Shown piece after piece: positions 25,800-35,310 of a stretch of DNA of 55,613 nt (position 1 is its first letter; the number at the start of each line of letters is the position of its first letter). Source of the stretch: Microbispora siamensis (GTDB taxonomy: Bacteria > Actinomycetota > Actinomycetes > Streptosporangiales > Streptosporangiaceae); contig NZ_BOOF01000060.1 of assembly GCF_016863095.1 (NCBI RefSeq), positions 1 to 55,613 of the forward strand, written 5' to 3'. The notes beneath the pieces are model-generated. The model was not told where the DNA came from. It was given only the letters and a program-made list of their open reading frames with translations, and searched no databases. A program made the position numbers and the translations under genes.

Positions 25800-26018
25800 C
25801 GGGGACGAGCAGTTCCCGGCTGCCGGCCGCATATCGGACAGCCGCCGTTCAATAGTGACTGTGCCTGCGCCGCGACCGAACCCCGCAGTCCGGGCACGCG
25901 GCCGCGGCATCGCCGCACGTGAGCGTGGACCGTCGCGTGTCGGAAACCTTCCGACCTTCTGAGCCCGTCAACTGACTAGAGCTGGACAAGTGGTATCGAG
26001 GGCCGCTACGGTGTTTTA

Positions 26019-26034
26019 AGTCAGTCAACTAACT
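26019..26034. promoter_or_regulatory. Operator-like dyad AGTCAGTCAACTAACT before the NmrA-like gene
   Basis: Arms AGTYAGT/ACTRACT around a 2-bp centre, 13 bp upstream of the 26048 start. A related piece, GTCAACTGACT, occurs about 50 bp further upstream. The binding protein is not known; no regulator is adjacent apart from LysR. The rest of 25800-26018 shows no gene. Confidence 0.45.
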
Positions 26035-26047
26035 CATAGGAGCGATT

Positions 26048-26863
26048 ATGATCGTGGTGACGGGTGCCACCGGAAACGTCGGAGGCCAGGTGGTCGCGCT
26101 GCTCGCCGCCGCAGGCGAGCGGGTGACCGCCGTCTCCCGGCGGACCGCCGAAGTGCCTCAGGGCGTACGGCATGTGCGAGCAGACCTGGACGACCCGGCC
26201 GGGTTGAAGGACGCCTTCGACGGTGCGGACGCGCTGTTCCTGCTGGTGGCCGGTCAGGACCCGCAGGCGATCCTCGGCGCCGCCCGGGCCGGCGGGGTCC
26301 GGCGGGTCGTCCTGCTGTCCTCGCAGGGGGCGGGGACCAGGCCGGAGTTCTACCGCCACCCTGCCGCGTTCGAGGACGCGGTGCGCCGGTCCGGCCTGGA
26401 GTGGACGATCCTGCGTCCCGGCGGCTTCCACTCCAACGCCTACGCCTGGGCGGAGTCCATCCGCGGCGGACGTATGGCCGCCGCCCCGTTCGGCGACATC
26501 GGCCTGCCGACCATCGACCCGGCCGACATCGCCGAGGTAGCCGCGACCGTCCTGCGGGAGGACGGGCACGCGGGCCGCGTCTACGAGCTGACCGGTCCCG
26601 CGCCGACCACGCCGCGGGAACGGGCGGCGGCGATCGGCGCCGCGCTGGGCACGCCGGTGCGGTTCGCCGAGCAGACCCGGGAGGAGGCCCGGGCGCAGAT
26701 GCTGCAGTTCATGCCCGAGCAGGTGGTGGAGGGGACGCTCGCCATCCTGGGGGAGCCGACGGACGCCGAGCGGCAGGTCAGCCCGGACGTCGAGCGCGTC
26801 CTCGGCCGTGCGCCCCGGTCCTTCGCCGACTGGGCGGGCCGCAACGTCGCCGCCTTCCGATGA
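26048..26863 (+). CDS. NmrA/QOR2-like NAD(P)-binding protein
   Basis: A 271-residue atypical short-chain dehydrogenase. The N-terminal dinucleotide motif is VVTGATGNVGGQV (GxTGxxG), followed by HVRADLDDPAGL (D after the third strand), VVLLSSQGAG and WTILRPGGFHSNAY. The SDR catalytic Tyr-x-x-x-Lys is absent, as is usual for NmrA/HSCARG/quinone reductase-like members. It may sense redox state or reduce quinone-like compounds. AGGAG precedes ATG 26048. The dehalogenase-like gene follows after 109 nt on the same strand, and the two may be co-transcribed. Confidence 0.85.
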   Translation: MIVVTGATGNVGGQVVALLAAAGERVTAVSRRTAEVPQGVRHVRADLDDPAGLKDAFDGADALFLLVAGQDPQAILGAARAGGVRRVVLLSSQGAGTRPEFYRHPAAFEDAVRRSGLEWTILRPGGFHSNAYAWAESIRGGRMAAAPFGDIGLPTIDPADIAEVAATVLREDGHAGRVYELTGPAPTTPRERAAAIGAALGTPVRFAEQTREEARAQMLQFMPEQVVEGTLAILGEPTDAERQVSPDVERVLGRAPRSFADWAGRNVAAFR

Positions 26864-26972
26864 GCCCGATCGAGGCGTTCCCGGCCGAGCCGTCCGCGGC
26901 TGCCTGACCACCCTCCGCCCCGGCGCGCGCCGTTCCACCGATTCACAAGCTCGAGATCTGAAAGGATTCGTC

Positions 26973-27833
<861 letters not shown>

Positions 27834-27849
27834 CACCCGGGCGTCCTGA

Positions 27850-27866
27850 GCGTGGAAGTTTCACGC
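27850..27866. repeat. Near-perfect 17-bp palindrome after the dehalogenase gene
   Basis: GCGTGGAAGTTTCACGC has one mismatch over 8-bp arms and lies 17 bp past the stop codon. Loop size 1 argues against a terminator. It may be an orphan operator left where the GH12 gene lost its 5' end. Confidence 0.35.
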
Positions 27867-27975
27867 GCGCCTCGGGCCGAGGCGGGCTTGACCAGGGGAG
27901 TCGGAGAAGCTTTCCCGCCGGGGTTTCCTCGATGTGCGAGCGGTCCTACCGTGACCCCAATCCCGGCGGCGAGAA

Positions 27976-28531
27976 GGTTTCGGATCGTCGAAATGCGGCG
28001 CCGGTCCCCAGACGATCTGGGCAAACTCCTACAGCAACTGGGGTGTGTGGGCGAACCACCCCAACACCGGCGGCGTGAAGTCCTATCCGAACGTCAGCCG
28101 GAACGTGAACCGGCGCCTCAGCACGCTGGGTTCGGTGACCAGCGGCTTCAACGTCACCGTGCCGAGCGGTGGCGCGTACACGACGGCGTACGACATCTGG
28201 TGCGACGGTCACACCTACGAGATCATGCTCTGGATGAACAAGTACGGCCCGGTCGGGCCGCTCGGCTCCCGGCAGACGAGCGTGTCGGTCGGCGGCCACA
28301 GCTGGGACGTGTACCGCGGCTCCAACGGCTCCAACCAGGTGTTCTCGTTCGTACGGCAGGGCAACGCCACTTCCGGCACCGTGGACGTCAAGGCGGTCCT
28401 GAACTGGCTCAGGACGAACAAGTGGTTCGGCGACGTGACGCTGGGCGACGTCCAGTTCGGCTATGAGATCACCTCGTCGAGCGGCGGCATGGGACTTCCG
28501 CACCAACGGCTACTCCCTCTCGGTGAGCTGA
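27976..28531 (+). pseudogene. GH12 endoglucanase, 5'-truncated and frameshifted
   Basis: The frame reads QTIWANSYSNWGVWANHP, then VTSGFNVTVPS, YDIWCDGHTYEIMLWMNKYGPVGP (in two overlapping pieces), GGHSWDVYRGSNGSNQVFSF and GDVQFGYEITSSSGG. This is the core of a GH12 beta-1,4-glucanase/xyloglucanase, including nucleophile E in YEIMLW and acid/base E in FGYEI. Two lesions are visible. There is no signal peptide or N-terminal strand region, because the frame hits a stop at 27952. After ...SSGGM one extra base near 28492-28495 shifts the frame. Skipping it restores DFRTNGYSLSVS and a stop at 28529-28531, exactly the family ending. It is therefore a remnant of a cellulase-type gene. Confidence 0.75.
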
Positions 28532-28900
28532 GGCCGCCCGCCGACGAGGGTTCCTCGCCGAGCACCAACTTCCGGGCCCCGCTCCACGGCCTGCTCGGCG
28601 AGGTCGAGCTCGCCGAGTTCGAGGTGAAGCTGAGCAGCACACCGCAAGGCCATCGCGAGGGCGCCACGGCTTCCCGACCTCTGGAGAATCGCGATGGCCC
28701 GCTGGTAGTGGAACAGCGCTTCGCGGAACCGCCCGCACTTGTAGTCGATCCAGTCGGCGAGGACGAGAATGCGGCCGAGCGTCCCCTCGTCCCGTGACTC
28801 CAGCAGCGGCACGCCGGCCTCCAGGGCCATCTCGGCCTGTGTATCGCCGAAGCGCACAAGTACTGAGACCAGTCGATCGGGGGTAAGGAGTTCCGCCATG
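28510..28900 (-). CDS. Short TPR-containing protein or fragment
   Basis: 130 codons from ATG 28900. Residues from about 45 read as tetratricopeptide helices (LADWIDYKCGRFREALFHY, QRAIAILQRSG, ALRCAAQLHLELGELDLAEQAVERG), preceded by a helical segment. TPRs mediate protein contacts; no catalytic domain is visible. The start codon overlaps the start of the divergent lipoprotein gene, and the 3' end overlaps the GH12 remnant. This suggests that only a piece of a larger TPR protein is left. No ribosome site is evident. Confidence 0.4.
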
Positions 28901-29500
28901 CGTGCCCTCATCCGCCGGATCCTGCCGGCCAGCGTCATCGTGGTCATGACAGCCGGCTGTGTGGGTGAGGGCCCGCGGCTCCTTCTCGACGAAGACCCCG
29001 AAACGGGCACGACCGCCTCAATCGGTATCGTCCTGCCCGACACCGTGGCCCGTCGGCCCTACTCCCTGGGAGGATGGGTGATGTGCCTTGATCGGCCGGG
29101 TTCGGTCACCATCGACAAGGTCGATCTGATCAGGCCGAGTGGCGGCATGGTCCTGCAGGCGTTCTCCTCGCGGCTGCAGAGCCGTACACGTGCCATGCTC
29201 GGCAACGCCGAGCAGCCTCTGACCGAGCTGGAATTCCCGGCGCGCAGTCCCGCCGTGACCACGCCCTGCAGCAACATGGACCACGACGGACTCCTCACGG
29301 AACTCGGCCTGCAGTACGGGAAGACCGGCGACCGCACAGCACGGGCCGAAGGCGTTCGCGTCACCTACACCTCGGCGGGCCGGCAGCGCACCGTCGATCT
29401 CGACCTGGACGTGCAGCTGTGCGCTCCCGACGACATGGACACCAAGCAGTGCAGGGACATGTACAAGGAGCTCCGGAGCGAAAGCAAGGGCGACGAATAG
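28898..29500 (+). CDS. Lipoprotein of unknown function
   Basis: A 200-residue protein. AAGGAG stands 8 nt before ATG 28898. The signal peptide MRALIRRILPASVIVVMTAGC ends in a lipobox with C21, so it is anchored outside the membrane. The mature part is rich in beta-strand-like stretches (YSLGGWVMCLDRPGSVTIDKV, LTELEFPARSP, GVRVTYTSAGRQRTVDL). It has four further cysteines, the last two near the C-terminus (QLCAPDDMDTKQC), which may form disulfides. I recognise no family. The neighbours are remnants, which gives no functional hint. Confidence 0.75.
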   Translation: MRALIRRILPASVIVVMTAGCVGEGPRLLLDEDPETGTTASIGIVLPDTVARRPYSLGGWVMCLDRPGSVTIDKVDLIRPSGGMVLQAFSSRLQSRTRAMLGNAEQPLTELEFPARSPAVTTPCSNMDHDGLLTELGLQYGKTGDRTARAEGVRVTYTSAGRQRTVDLDLDVQLCAPDDMDTKQCRDMYKELRSESKGDE

Positions 29501-29849
29501 CCGCCCTTCGCCGTCCGGTTCGACCGGGCGTCGCCTGTCCCGCCCGATGAGATGCCCGGAACATCTTCAGTGGAAATGGCGAGAGGACCTCGCGCCGCGG
29601 AAGTAACCGTGCTGCGGCAGAAGACCGCCGGGGACTGCGCACCGCGGGTGTGCCGATGAGCGGCGCTTACGCTCAGGGACCGATGTGGTTTCCGATCCGG
29701 CGGGCAACGTCGGCATGACGGGCGCGGTCGAGCCGTACGACGTCCACATGGGTGCCTGCCTCCTTCCCACCCTGGCGACAGGGGCAGGACATCGGTGGCC
29801 GAGTGCATGGCCTGTGATCCGCTTGTAGCGGCGACTGGCCGGTACAGGA

Positions 29850-30180
29850 GCTGCGGGTCACGGGGTGTGCAACGCCGGTGCGGCTTCCATAACCGGTACC
29901 CGGCGCCGTTCAGGTAGAGCTTGAGGAGGGCGACGTAGTCGCGGCCATCCAGTAGGACGGTGCGGACAGTACCGCCCTTGCCGTGGCTGCGGACGTGCTC
30001 GTCGTCGGTGCGCAGGTCGAAGTCCTCGACGTTCAGGACGCAGGCTTCGGCGGCGCGTGTCCCGCACCGGTAGGTCGTCCCGAACAGCACCGGGTCACGC
30101 AGTCGGTCCAGGGAGCAGATCGTGTTCAGCACCTTGGTGACGTCGGCGGGGTCGGCGGTGATCCACAGTGCGCCGGACTG
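29850..30180 (-). pseudogene. Tyrosine recombinase (integrase) fragment
   Basis: The minus-strand frame from the TetR stop onwards reads ADPADVTKVLNTICSLDRLRD, then LFGTTYRCGTRAAEACVL, VEDFDL..DDEHVRSHGKGG and VRTVLLDGRDYVALLKLYL. This is the first half of a phage-integrase-type catalytic domain: the Arg of the GTRAAE motif and the Lys of HGKGG are there. The His-x-x-Arg and Tyr parts cannot be found in any frame downstream, and there is no start. The break falls exactly at the end of the tetR gene. The rest of 29501-29850 shows no intact gene. Confidence 0.7.
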
Positions 30181-30182
30181 GA

Positions 30183-30752
30183 TCAGGCGAGCAACCGGTC
30201 GACCAACCCGTCGAGATAGTCAGGGGTGAGCGGGCCCGCGCCGAACAGGACACGCATGTAGATCGGCGCCAGGAGATGGTCCAGCACTTCCAGTGCGTCG
30301 GGCGGGTCCTCGCCGCGGTCGCGGGCGCGGTCGAGCATGGCCTGCAACTGCCTGGTGCGGTCGGCCAGGAGCTCGTCGCGCGCCTGAAGGCCCTGCTGGC
30401 CCTCGCCTGACAGCGCGATGGTCAGCCGCACCAACGCCAGGCCGTCGGGTCCGGTGACCTCGCGGGCCACGATGGCGGCGTAGGCGCGCAGGTCGCCGGC
30501 CAGGCTGCCGGTGTCGGGCATCGGCGCCTGCGCGTTGAGCCGGGTCAGCAGCACATCGCCGAGCAGGGCTTGGAGGTTGCCCCACCGGCGGTAGACGCTG
30601 GTGTCGGCCACGCCCGCGCGGGCCGCGATGTCGCCGACGGTGAAGTTTCCGTAGCCGCGCTCGCTGACCAGGTCGGTAACGGCCTGGTGCACTGCCGCGC
30701 GGACCCGGGCGCTGCGCCCGCCGGGCCGCCTGCCCCGCTCCTGCTCCTCCAT
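30183..30752 (-). CDS. TetR-family repressor of the divergent MFS gene
   Basis: A 189-residue regulator. The N-terminal HTH is at about 32-55 (FTVGDIAARAGVADTSVYRRWGN). The helical ligand domain carries the C-terminal pattern seen in AcrR-type regulators with a TetR_C_11/16-like end (ALVRLTIALSGEG, HLLAPIYMRVLFGAGPL). It is divergent from an efflux pump across a 79-bp gap containing two dyads, so it is very probably the drug-sensing repressor of the pump. Its stop codon abuts an integrase remnant, yet the protein itself looks complete. Confidence 0.92.
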   Translation of the reverse strand: MEEQERGRRPGGRSARVRAAVHQAVTDLVSERGYGNFTVGDIAARAGVADTSVYRRWGNLQALLGDVLLTRLNAQAPMPDTGSLAGDLRAYAAIVAREVTGPDGLALVRLTIALSGEGQQGLQARDELLADRTRQLQAMLDRARDRGEDPPDALEVLDHLLAPIYMRVLFGAGPLTPDYLDGLVDRLLA

Positions 30753-30762
30753 ACCCTCACCT

Positions 30763-30820
30763 TAACGCAGTCGAGACTTGCGTTAGAGTCTCCCTAAACG
30801 CAGTCATCAACTGCTTTTAG
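30763..30820. promoter_or_regulatory. Two TetR operator dyads between tetR and the MFS gene
   Basis: TAACGCA...TGCGTTA (30763-30785, perfect 7-bp arms) and CTAAACGCAGT...ACTGCTTTTAG (30794-30820, one mismatch). Both share the ACGCAGT core and cover the divergent promoters. The second overlaps the leader just before the MFS ribosome site. Confidence 0.7.
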
Positions 30821-30831
30821 GAAGGATGTAC

Positions 30832-32265
30832 GTGAAAGCGTTGCTCACCCTGACCTGCGCAGGTCAGTTCATGGTGCTGCTCGACAACACGATCGTCGGC
30901 GCCGCCCTGCCCGACATGCAGGAGCGGCTTCACACCGGGCTGACCGGCCTGCAGTGGATCGTCGACGCCTACGTGCTGCTGGTGGCCATGCTGCTGCTGT
31001 CGGGCGGCGTCTTCGCCGACCGGTTCGGCCGCAGGCGGGTGTTCCTGGCCGGGGTGGTGGTGTTCACGGCCGCGTCGGTGGTGTGTTCGCTCGCGCCCTC
31101 GATCGGCTGGCTGATCCTCGGGCGGGTGCTGCAGGGCGTCGGCGCCGCGGCGCTGAGCCCCGCCTCACTGGCGCTGCTCGCCGCCGCGTATCCCGCCCCG
31201 AGGGAGCGCGTCAGAGCGATCGGGTTGTGGGCCGGGTTCAGCGGCATCGGCCTGGCCGCCGGACCGCTGGCGGGCGGGGTTCTAGCGGAGTCCTTCGGCT
31301 GGCCCGCCATCTTCCTGGTCAACGTGCCGATCGGGGCGGTCCTGCTGCTGGCCGGGCTGCGCGTGCTGGGGGAGTCCCGCAACCCGAGCGCACCGCCGAT
31401 CGACGTCCCCGGCACGGTCCTGTCCGTCGCGGGCGTGGGCGCCGTGACCTACGGCCTGATCGAGGGCGGTTCCCGAGGCTGGACCTCGCCGGTGATCCTG
31501 GGCAGCTTCGCCGCCGGGCTGGTGTTCCTGGCCACGTTCGTCGTGGTCGAGGGTCGTGCGCCGACGCCGATGCTGCCGCTGCGGCTGTTTCGTCAGCGGC
31601 TGTTCACGGCGTCCAACACGGCGATGGTCGTGGTCGGGTTCGCGCTGATGGGGTCGTCGTTCTTCTTCTCCCAGTTCTTCGTCTACGTCCAGGGCACTTC
31701 GATCCTGGTCGCCGGGCTGCGGACCCTGCCCACCTCGCTGGCCATGGTGATCGTCAGCCCGTACGCGGGCCGGTTCGCGGCCAGGTACGGCTTCCGCGTC
31801 GTCGTCAGCATCGGCCTGGCCCTGGCCGGGCTGGGGCTGCTGGCGCTGGGCTTCGTCCAGGCCGATACCGGCTACGGGAACGTGTGGTGGCGGCTGGCGG
31901 TCGTCGGCATCGGGTTCGCTCTCACCCTGTCGCCGCTGACCGGGGCCGCCATCCAGGCGGTCAGCCCGCAGGAGGGCGGCCTCGCCTCGGGGGTCAGCAG
32001 CACCACCCGGCAGATCGGCGCGGTGCTCGGCGTGGCGGTGCTCGGGGCCATCGTCCATATGCGGGAGTCCGGCGGCGCCTCCTTCGAATCCGGCCTCAAC
32101 AGCGCCTTCCTGGCGGCGGGTGCCGTGACGCTGGCCTGCGCCGTATTCACCGGCCTGTGGCTGACCGCCTCCCGGACGCCGAGGGGCGTCGGGGTCGAAC
32201 AGTCAGGAGGCCAAGCAGTCAGTGAGCCGCCGCTCACAGCTCCTCCCAGTCTGCCCACGTCTTGA
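30832..32265 (+). CDS. MFS efflux transporter, DHA2 (EmrB/QacA) type
   Basis: A 477-residue, about 14-helix drug:proton antiporter. It has motif D1-like LDNTIVGAALPDMQ in the first helix, motif A FADRFGRRRVF, motif B LGRVLQGVGAAAL and motif C-like WAGFSGIGLAAGPLAGG. GTG 30832 is preferred because AGGAAGG lies 6 nt upstream. The ATG two codons earlier directly touches that ribosome site. It would export hydrophobic drugs or metabolites and is repressed by the adjacent TetR protein. The tail after the last helix is short and cytoplasmic. Confidence 0.92.
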   Translation: MKALLTLTCAGQFMVLLDNTIVGAALPDMQERLHTGLTGLQWIVDAYVLLVAMLLLSGGVFADRFGRRRVFLAGVVVFTAASVVCSLAPSIGWLILGRVLQGVGAAALSPASLALLAAAYPAPRERVRAIGLWAGFSGIGLAAGPLAGGVLAESFGWPAIFLVNVPIGAVLLLAGLRVLGESRNPSAPPIDVPGTVLSVAGVGAVTYGLIEGGSRGWTSPVILGSFAAGLVFLATFVVVEGRAPTPMLPLRLFRQRLFTASNTAMVVVGFALMGSSFFFSQFFVYVQGTSILVAGLRTLPTSLAMVIVSPYAGRFAARYGFRVVVSIGLALAGLGLLALGFVQADTGYGNVWWRLAVVGIGFALTLSPLTGAAIQAVSPQEGGLASGVSSTTRQIGAVLGVAVLGAIVHMRESGGASFESGLNSAFLAAGAVTLACAVFTGLWLTASRTPRGVGVEQSGGQAVSEPPLTAPPSLPTS

Positions 32266-32429
32266 GCCGCTCCGGAGGATTCCTGTCCGTGCTCGTCGCG
32301 GCGGACGTGGTCAGGCTCGGCCGCGCCGTCGCCGCGCTCGCGGACGCCCTGGCAGTGCGGCCGGAAGCATCCTCATGATGGGTAGACGTGCGGGGCGGGC
32401 GGCACGGTTCGAGGTCACTCGGCCTGGCA

Positions 32430-32484
32430 GGAATCGGTACACGCCAGTAAGGTCCGGTCCTGTGGGGCGCTCGAGAACCAATTC
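32430..32484. promoter_or_regulatory. MocR-type regulatory element, copy 1, over the MocR start
   Basis: GGAATCGGTAC (32430-32440), TAAGGTCCG (32448-32456), TCTGT-like CCTGT and AACCAATTC (32476-32484) recur in the same order and almost the same spacing at 35311-35364. GGTCC and GRACC form inverted half-sites about 20 bp apart. The element runs across the GTG start of the MocR gene, so it is probably an autoregulatory site. The stretch between the MFS stop and this element contains no gene I can support. Confidence 0.65.
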
Positions 32485-33895
32485 CGGGTCGGCCGAGGAT
32501 CTGCTCATCAAGCTGGACCGCGACGCCGGGGTGCCGCTGCACCGGCAGATCGAGACGTCCATCCGCGCAGGCATCCGGGCCGGCCTGCTGCGAACGGGCG
32601 CGTCGCTACCACCCACCCGCACCCTCGCGACAGGCCTCGGGGTTTCCCGTGGGGTCGTGGTGGAGGCCTATCAGCAGCTCGTCGCCGAGGGCTACCTCGT
32701 CAGCCGATCGGGCGGTTACACCCAGGTCGCCGCGTCGATGCCGCCGGCCGACGCGGGCTCCGCGGCTTCGACGGCGCAGCCGACCGCGCGCGGTGTCGGC
32801 TTCAGCGTCGACTTCGGGTACGGGCGCACCGACGTTTCACAGTTCCCGAGGGCCGCATGGCTGCGCTCGGTCCGAACCGTGCTCACCACCACGCCCAACG
32901 ACCGGTTCGCCTACCTTGACGGGCGAGGCGTGCCGGAACTGCACGAGACCCTGTGCGACTACCTCAACCGGGTGCGCGGCACATCGGCCCTCCCCGGCAA
33001 CGTGGTGATCTGCAACGGCTATGGGCAGGGCATCGCGCTGCTGATCCAGGTGCTCGTCCAGCACGGTGCCAGGCGGATCGCGCTGGAAGACCCGTCGTCC
33101 AACGACGATGCCCGAGTCTTGGCCGGCGCCGCCGGTCTGGACGTGGTCGGCATCCCCGTGGGGCCGGACGGCGTTCAGGTCGATGCGCTCCATCGGGCCG
33201 ACGCCGATGCGGTTGTGCTCACGCCGTCGCACCAGTGGCCCATCGGGGGAGTCCTGTCGGCCGCGGCGCGGGCCGAGGTGATCCGCTGGGCGAAACGCCG
33301 CGGCGCGATCGTGGTCGAGGACGATTACGACGCGGAGTACCGCTACGACCGGTCGCCGGTGGGCGCTATGCAGGGCCTGGCTCCCGATCGTGTCGTCTAC
33401 TGCGGTACGGCCAGCAAGACGCTCGCGCCGGGGTTGCGGCTCGGCTGGCTGGTAGTGCCTCCCCATCTGGTCGCTGACGTCGCCGCGGCAAAGGTTCTCG
33501 CCGACCGCGGTTCGCCTGTCATCGACCAGTTGACGTTCGCCGACTTCCTCGCACGCGGCGAGTTCGACCGCCACCTGCGCCGGATGCGTCCGCTGTACCG
33601 CCGCCGCCGCGACGCACTGCTGGGCGCCCTGCGCACCCACCTGCCCGATCTGGAACCGGCGGGAATCGCCGCCGGGCAGCATGTGGTCGCCTGGCTCCCG
33701 CCCGACCTCGACGAGGCGGCGGTGGTGACGGCCGCCGCCCGGCACGGGCTCGCCATCCACGGCGTCGGCCCTTACCGGATCGCCGACACCGGACCGGGCG
33801 GCCTCATCTTTGGCTACGCCACTCTCGGAGAGGCCGCCATCGCCGAGGGGGTCGCGCTGCTGGCGAGGGCCATCCGGGACGTACGGGGACCCTGA
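32462..33895 (+). CDS. MocR/PdxR-like GntR regulator with aminotransferase domain
   Basis: A 477-residue fusion of a GntR winged helix (about 12-85; PLHRQIETSIRAGIRAGLL, LATGLGVSRGVVVEAYQQL) to a fold-type I aminotransferase domain (about 110-470). The PLP lysine lies in CGTASKTLAPGLRLGW, with the aspartate in VVEDDYDAEYRYD and the tyrosine segment VVLTPSHQWPIGG. Such proteins use PLP as a sensor ligand and usually control the adjacent or divergent gene. GTG 32462 gives the normal short lead before the wHTH. The open frame continues further upstream without coding bias. The target is probably the FAD oxidase gene on the opposite strand, whose promoter carries the same element. Confidence 0.9.
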   Translation: MGRSRTNSGSAEDLLIKLDRDAGVPLHRQIETSIRAGIRAGLLRTGASLPPTRTLATGLGVSRGVVVEAYQQLVAEGYLVSRSGGYTQVAASMPPADAGSAASTAQPTARGVGFSVDFGYGRTDVSQFPRAAWLRSVRTVLTTTPNDRFAYLDGRGVPELHETLCDYLNRVRGTSALPGNVVICNGYGQGIALLIQVLVQHGARRIALEDPSSNDDARVLAGAAGLDVVGIPVGPDGVQVDALHRADADAVVLTPSHQWPIGGVLSAAARAEVIRWAKRRGAIVVEDDYDAEYRYDRSPVGAMQGLAPDRVVYCGTASKTLAPGLRLGWLVVPPHLVADVAAAKVLADRGSPVIDQLTFADFLARGEFDRHLRRMRPLYRRRRDALLGALRTHLPDLEPAGIAAGQHVVAWLPPDLDEAAVVTAAARHGLAIHGVGPYRIADTGPGGLIFGYATLGEAAIAEGVALLARAIRDVRGP

Positions 33896-33938
33896 TCCCG
33901 CGCAGGCGCTCCGCCGGGGCACATCCAGGACATGCGCA

Positions 33939-35294
33939 TCAGCATGCCGGGCGGATGTTCTGGTTCAGATGGAACACATTGGCCGGGTCGTACGCGGTCT
34001 TCACCGCGGTCAGCCGGGCCAGCTTCGCGGCCGAATACGCCCGCCGTACGCCGCGCTGCCCATCGGCCAGCTCGTCGGCCGTCAACGAGTTGACGTACAC
34101 CCCACTCGCGTACGGCTCGAGCGAGGCACCGGCGGCGCGGGTGGCATTCATCCTGGCGTCGTCCTCGGCCGGGTCGGTCCAGCGAGAGCCGGCACCGAAC
34201 TCGAACATCGTGCCGCGGTGACTGAACGCCGCGTCTGCTTCCGGAACATCGGCGATCGCGCCGCCGTGTGCCTGCAGGCCGACGCTCGGCAGGTCCAGGC
34301 TCGCGCTCAGGTCGGCGCCGCCGCGCAGCAGGAACGCCTCGATCGCCGCGGTGGGAAAGCTCCGCAGGTAGTGCCCCTTGGAATAGCGGCGGTACGCGTG
34401 ACCGCCGGTGGAGTCGTCACGTTGCTGAAGTTCGAGGTACGACGGAGTGGTGACGCGGGAGGCGACGGGGCGCCCGAGCGCCCGCATCGCGGGGAGCAGC
34501 CGGCGGCCCTCGGCCGGGTCGCCGACCCACACGAACCCCAGCGTGGCGATCGGGCCGGCGGGACTGCTGGCGACACTGGCGGTGAACGTCGCCTGCCGGG
34601 GCGCGACGGCGTTCAAGTCGCGCCAGCCCTCGATGACCGGGACGGCGTCCTCGGCGCGGAAGTCGAACTCGGCGACCAGCGTCCGCGTGCCGATGCGATG
34701 CAACTGGAACTCGAACTCGGTGACGATGCCGAAGTTGCCACCACCGCCGCGCAGGCCCCAGAACAGGTCGGGGTTCTCGATGCGGCTCGCGGTCACCACG
34801 TCCCCCTCGGCGGTGACCATCGTGTAGGAGACGACGTTGTCGCAGGCCAGGCCGTACTGGCGGGCCAGCCAGCCCATGCCGCCGCCGAGCGTGAGCCCGC
34901 CGACGCCGGTGTGTGAGACGTTGCCGGCGGTGGTGGCCATGCCGTACGCCTGGGACGCTCGATCCAGCGCGCCGAGCAGCGCGCCGCCCTGCACCCAGGC
35001 CCGGCGACGGGCCGGGTCGACCCGCACGCCGCCCATGGGCGTCAGGTCGATCATGAGACCACCGTCAGGTACGGCGAAGCCGGCGGCGTTGTGGCCACCG
35101 CAGCGCACGCCGATCTCGAGGTCCAGTTCGCGGGCCAGCCGCACGGCGGCGACCACGTCGGCGACGCCCGCCGTGCGGACGATCATGCGTGGACGCCGGT
35201 CGATCATGGCGTTCCAGACGGTACGGGCGGTGTCGTAGCCGGCGTCGCCAGGCGTGAGGAGCCGGCCGTCGAAGCGGGCAGCTGTCGTTGTCAT
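33939..35294 (-). CDS. FAD-linked oxidase of the berberine-bridge (BBE-like) type
   Basis: A 451-residue VAO/PCMH-fold oxidase. The FAD domain shows RCGGHNAAGFAV, where the histidine is the usual 8-alpha covalent FAD site, then GVGGLTLGGGMGWLARQYGL and WGLRGGGGNFGIVTEFEF. It ends with the BBE signature YDPANVFHLNQNI. The residue that is Cys in bicovalent members is within GNVSHTGVGG here, so attachment is probably through His only. No signal peptide. It would oxidise an alcohol, sugar or secondary metabolite with O2; substrate unknown. It converges on the MocR gene, and its promoter (35295 onward) holds copy 2 of the MocR element. Confidence 0.9.
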   Translation of the reverse strand: MTTTAARFDGRLLTPGDAGYDTARTVWNAMIDRRPRMIVRTAGVADVVAAVRLARELDLEIGVRCGGHNAAGFAVPDGGLMIDLTPMGGVRVDPARRRAWVQGGALLGALDRASQAYGMATTAGNVSHTGVGGLTLGGGMGWLARQYGLACDNVVSYTMVTAEGDVVTASRIENPDLFWGLRGGGGNFGIVTEFEFQLHRIGTRTLVAEFDFRAEDAVPVIEGWRDLNAVAPRQATFTASVASSPAGPIATLGFVWVGDPAEGRRLLPAMRALGRPVASRVTTPSYLELQQRDDSTGGHAYRRYSKGHYLRSFPTAAIEAFLLRGGADLSASLDLPSVGLQAHGGAIADVPEADAAFSHRGTMFEFGAGSRWTDPAEDDARMNATRAAGASLEPYASGVYVNSLTADELADGQRGVRRAYSAAKLARLTAVKTAYDPANVFHLNQNIRPAC

Positions 35295-35310
35295 GCCACT
35301 TAGCCTGACC

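Noticed and set aside
32289..32378. A 29-codon plus-strand frame (VLVAADVVRLGRAVAALADA...) after GGAGG, between the MFS and MocR genes
   Set aside because: Plausible codon bias, but too short, 10 nt from the putative ribosome site, and no family; it may be a remnant. Not enough to call a gene.
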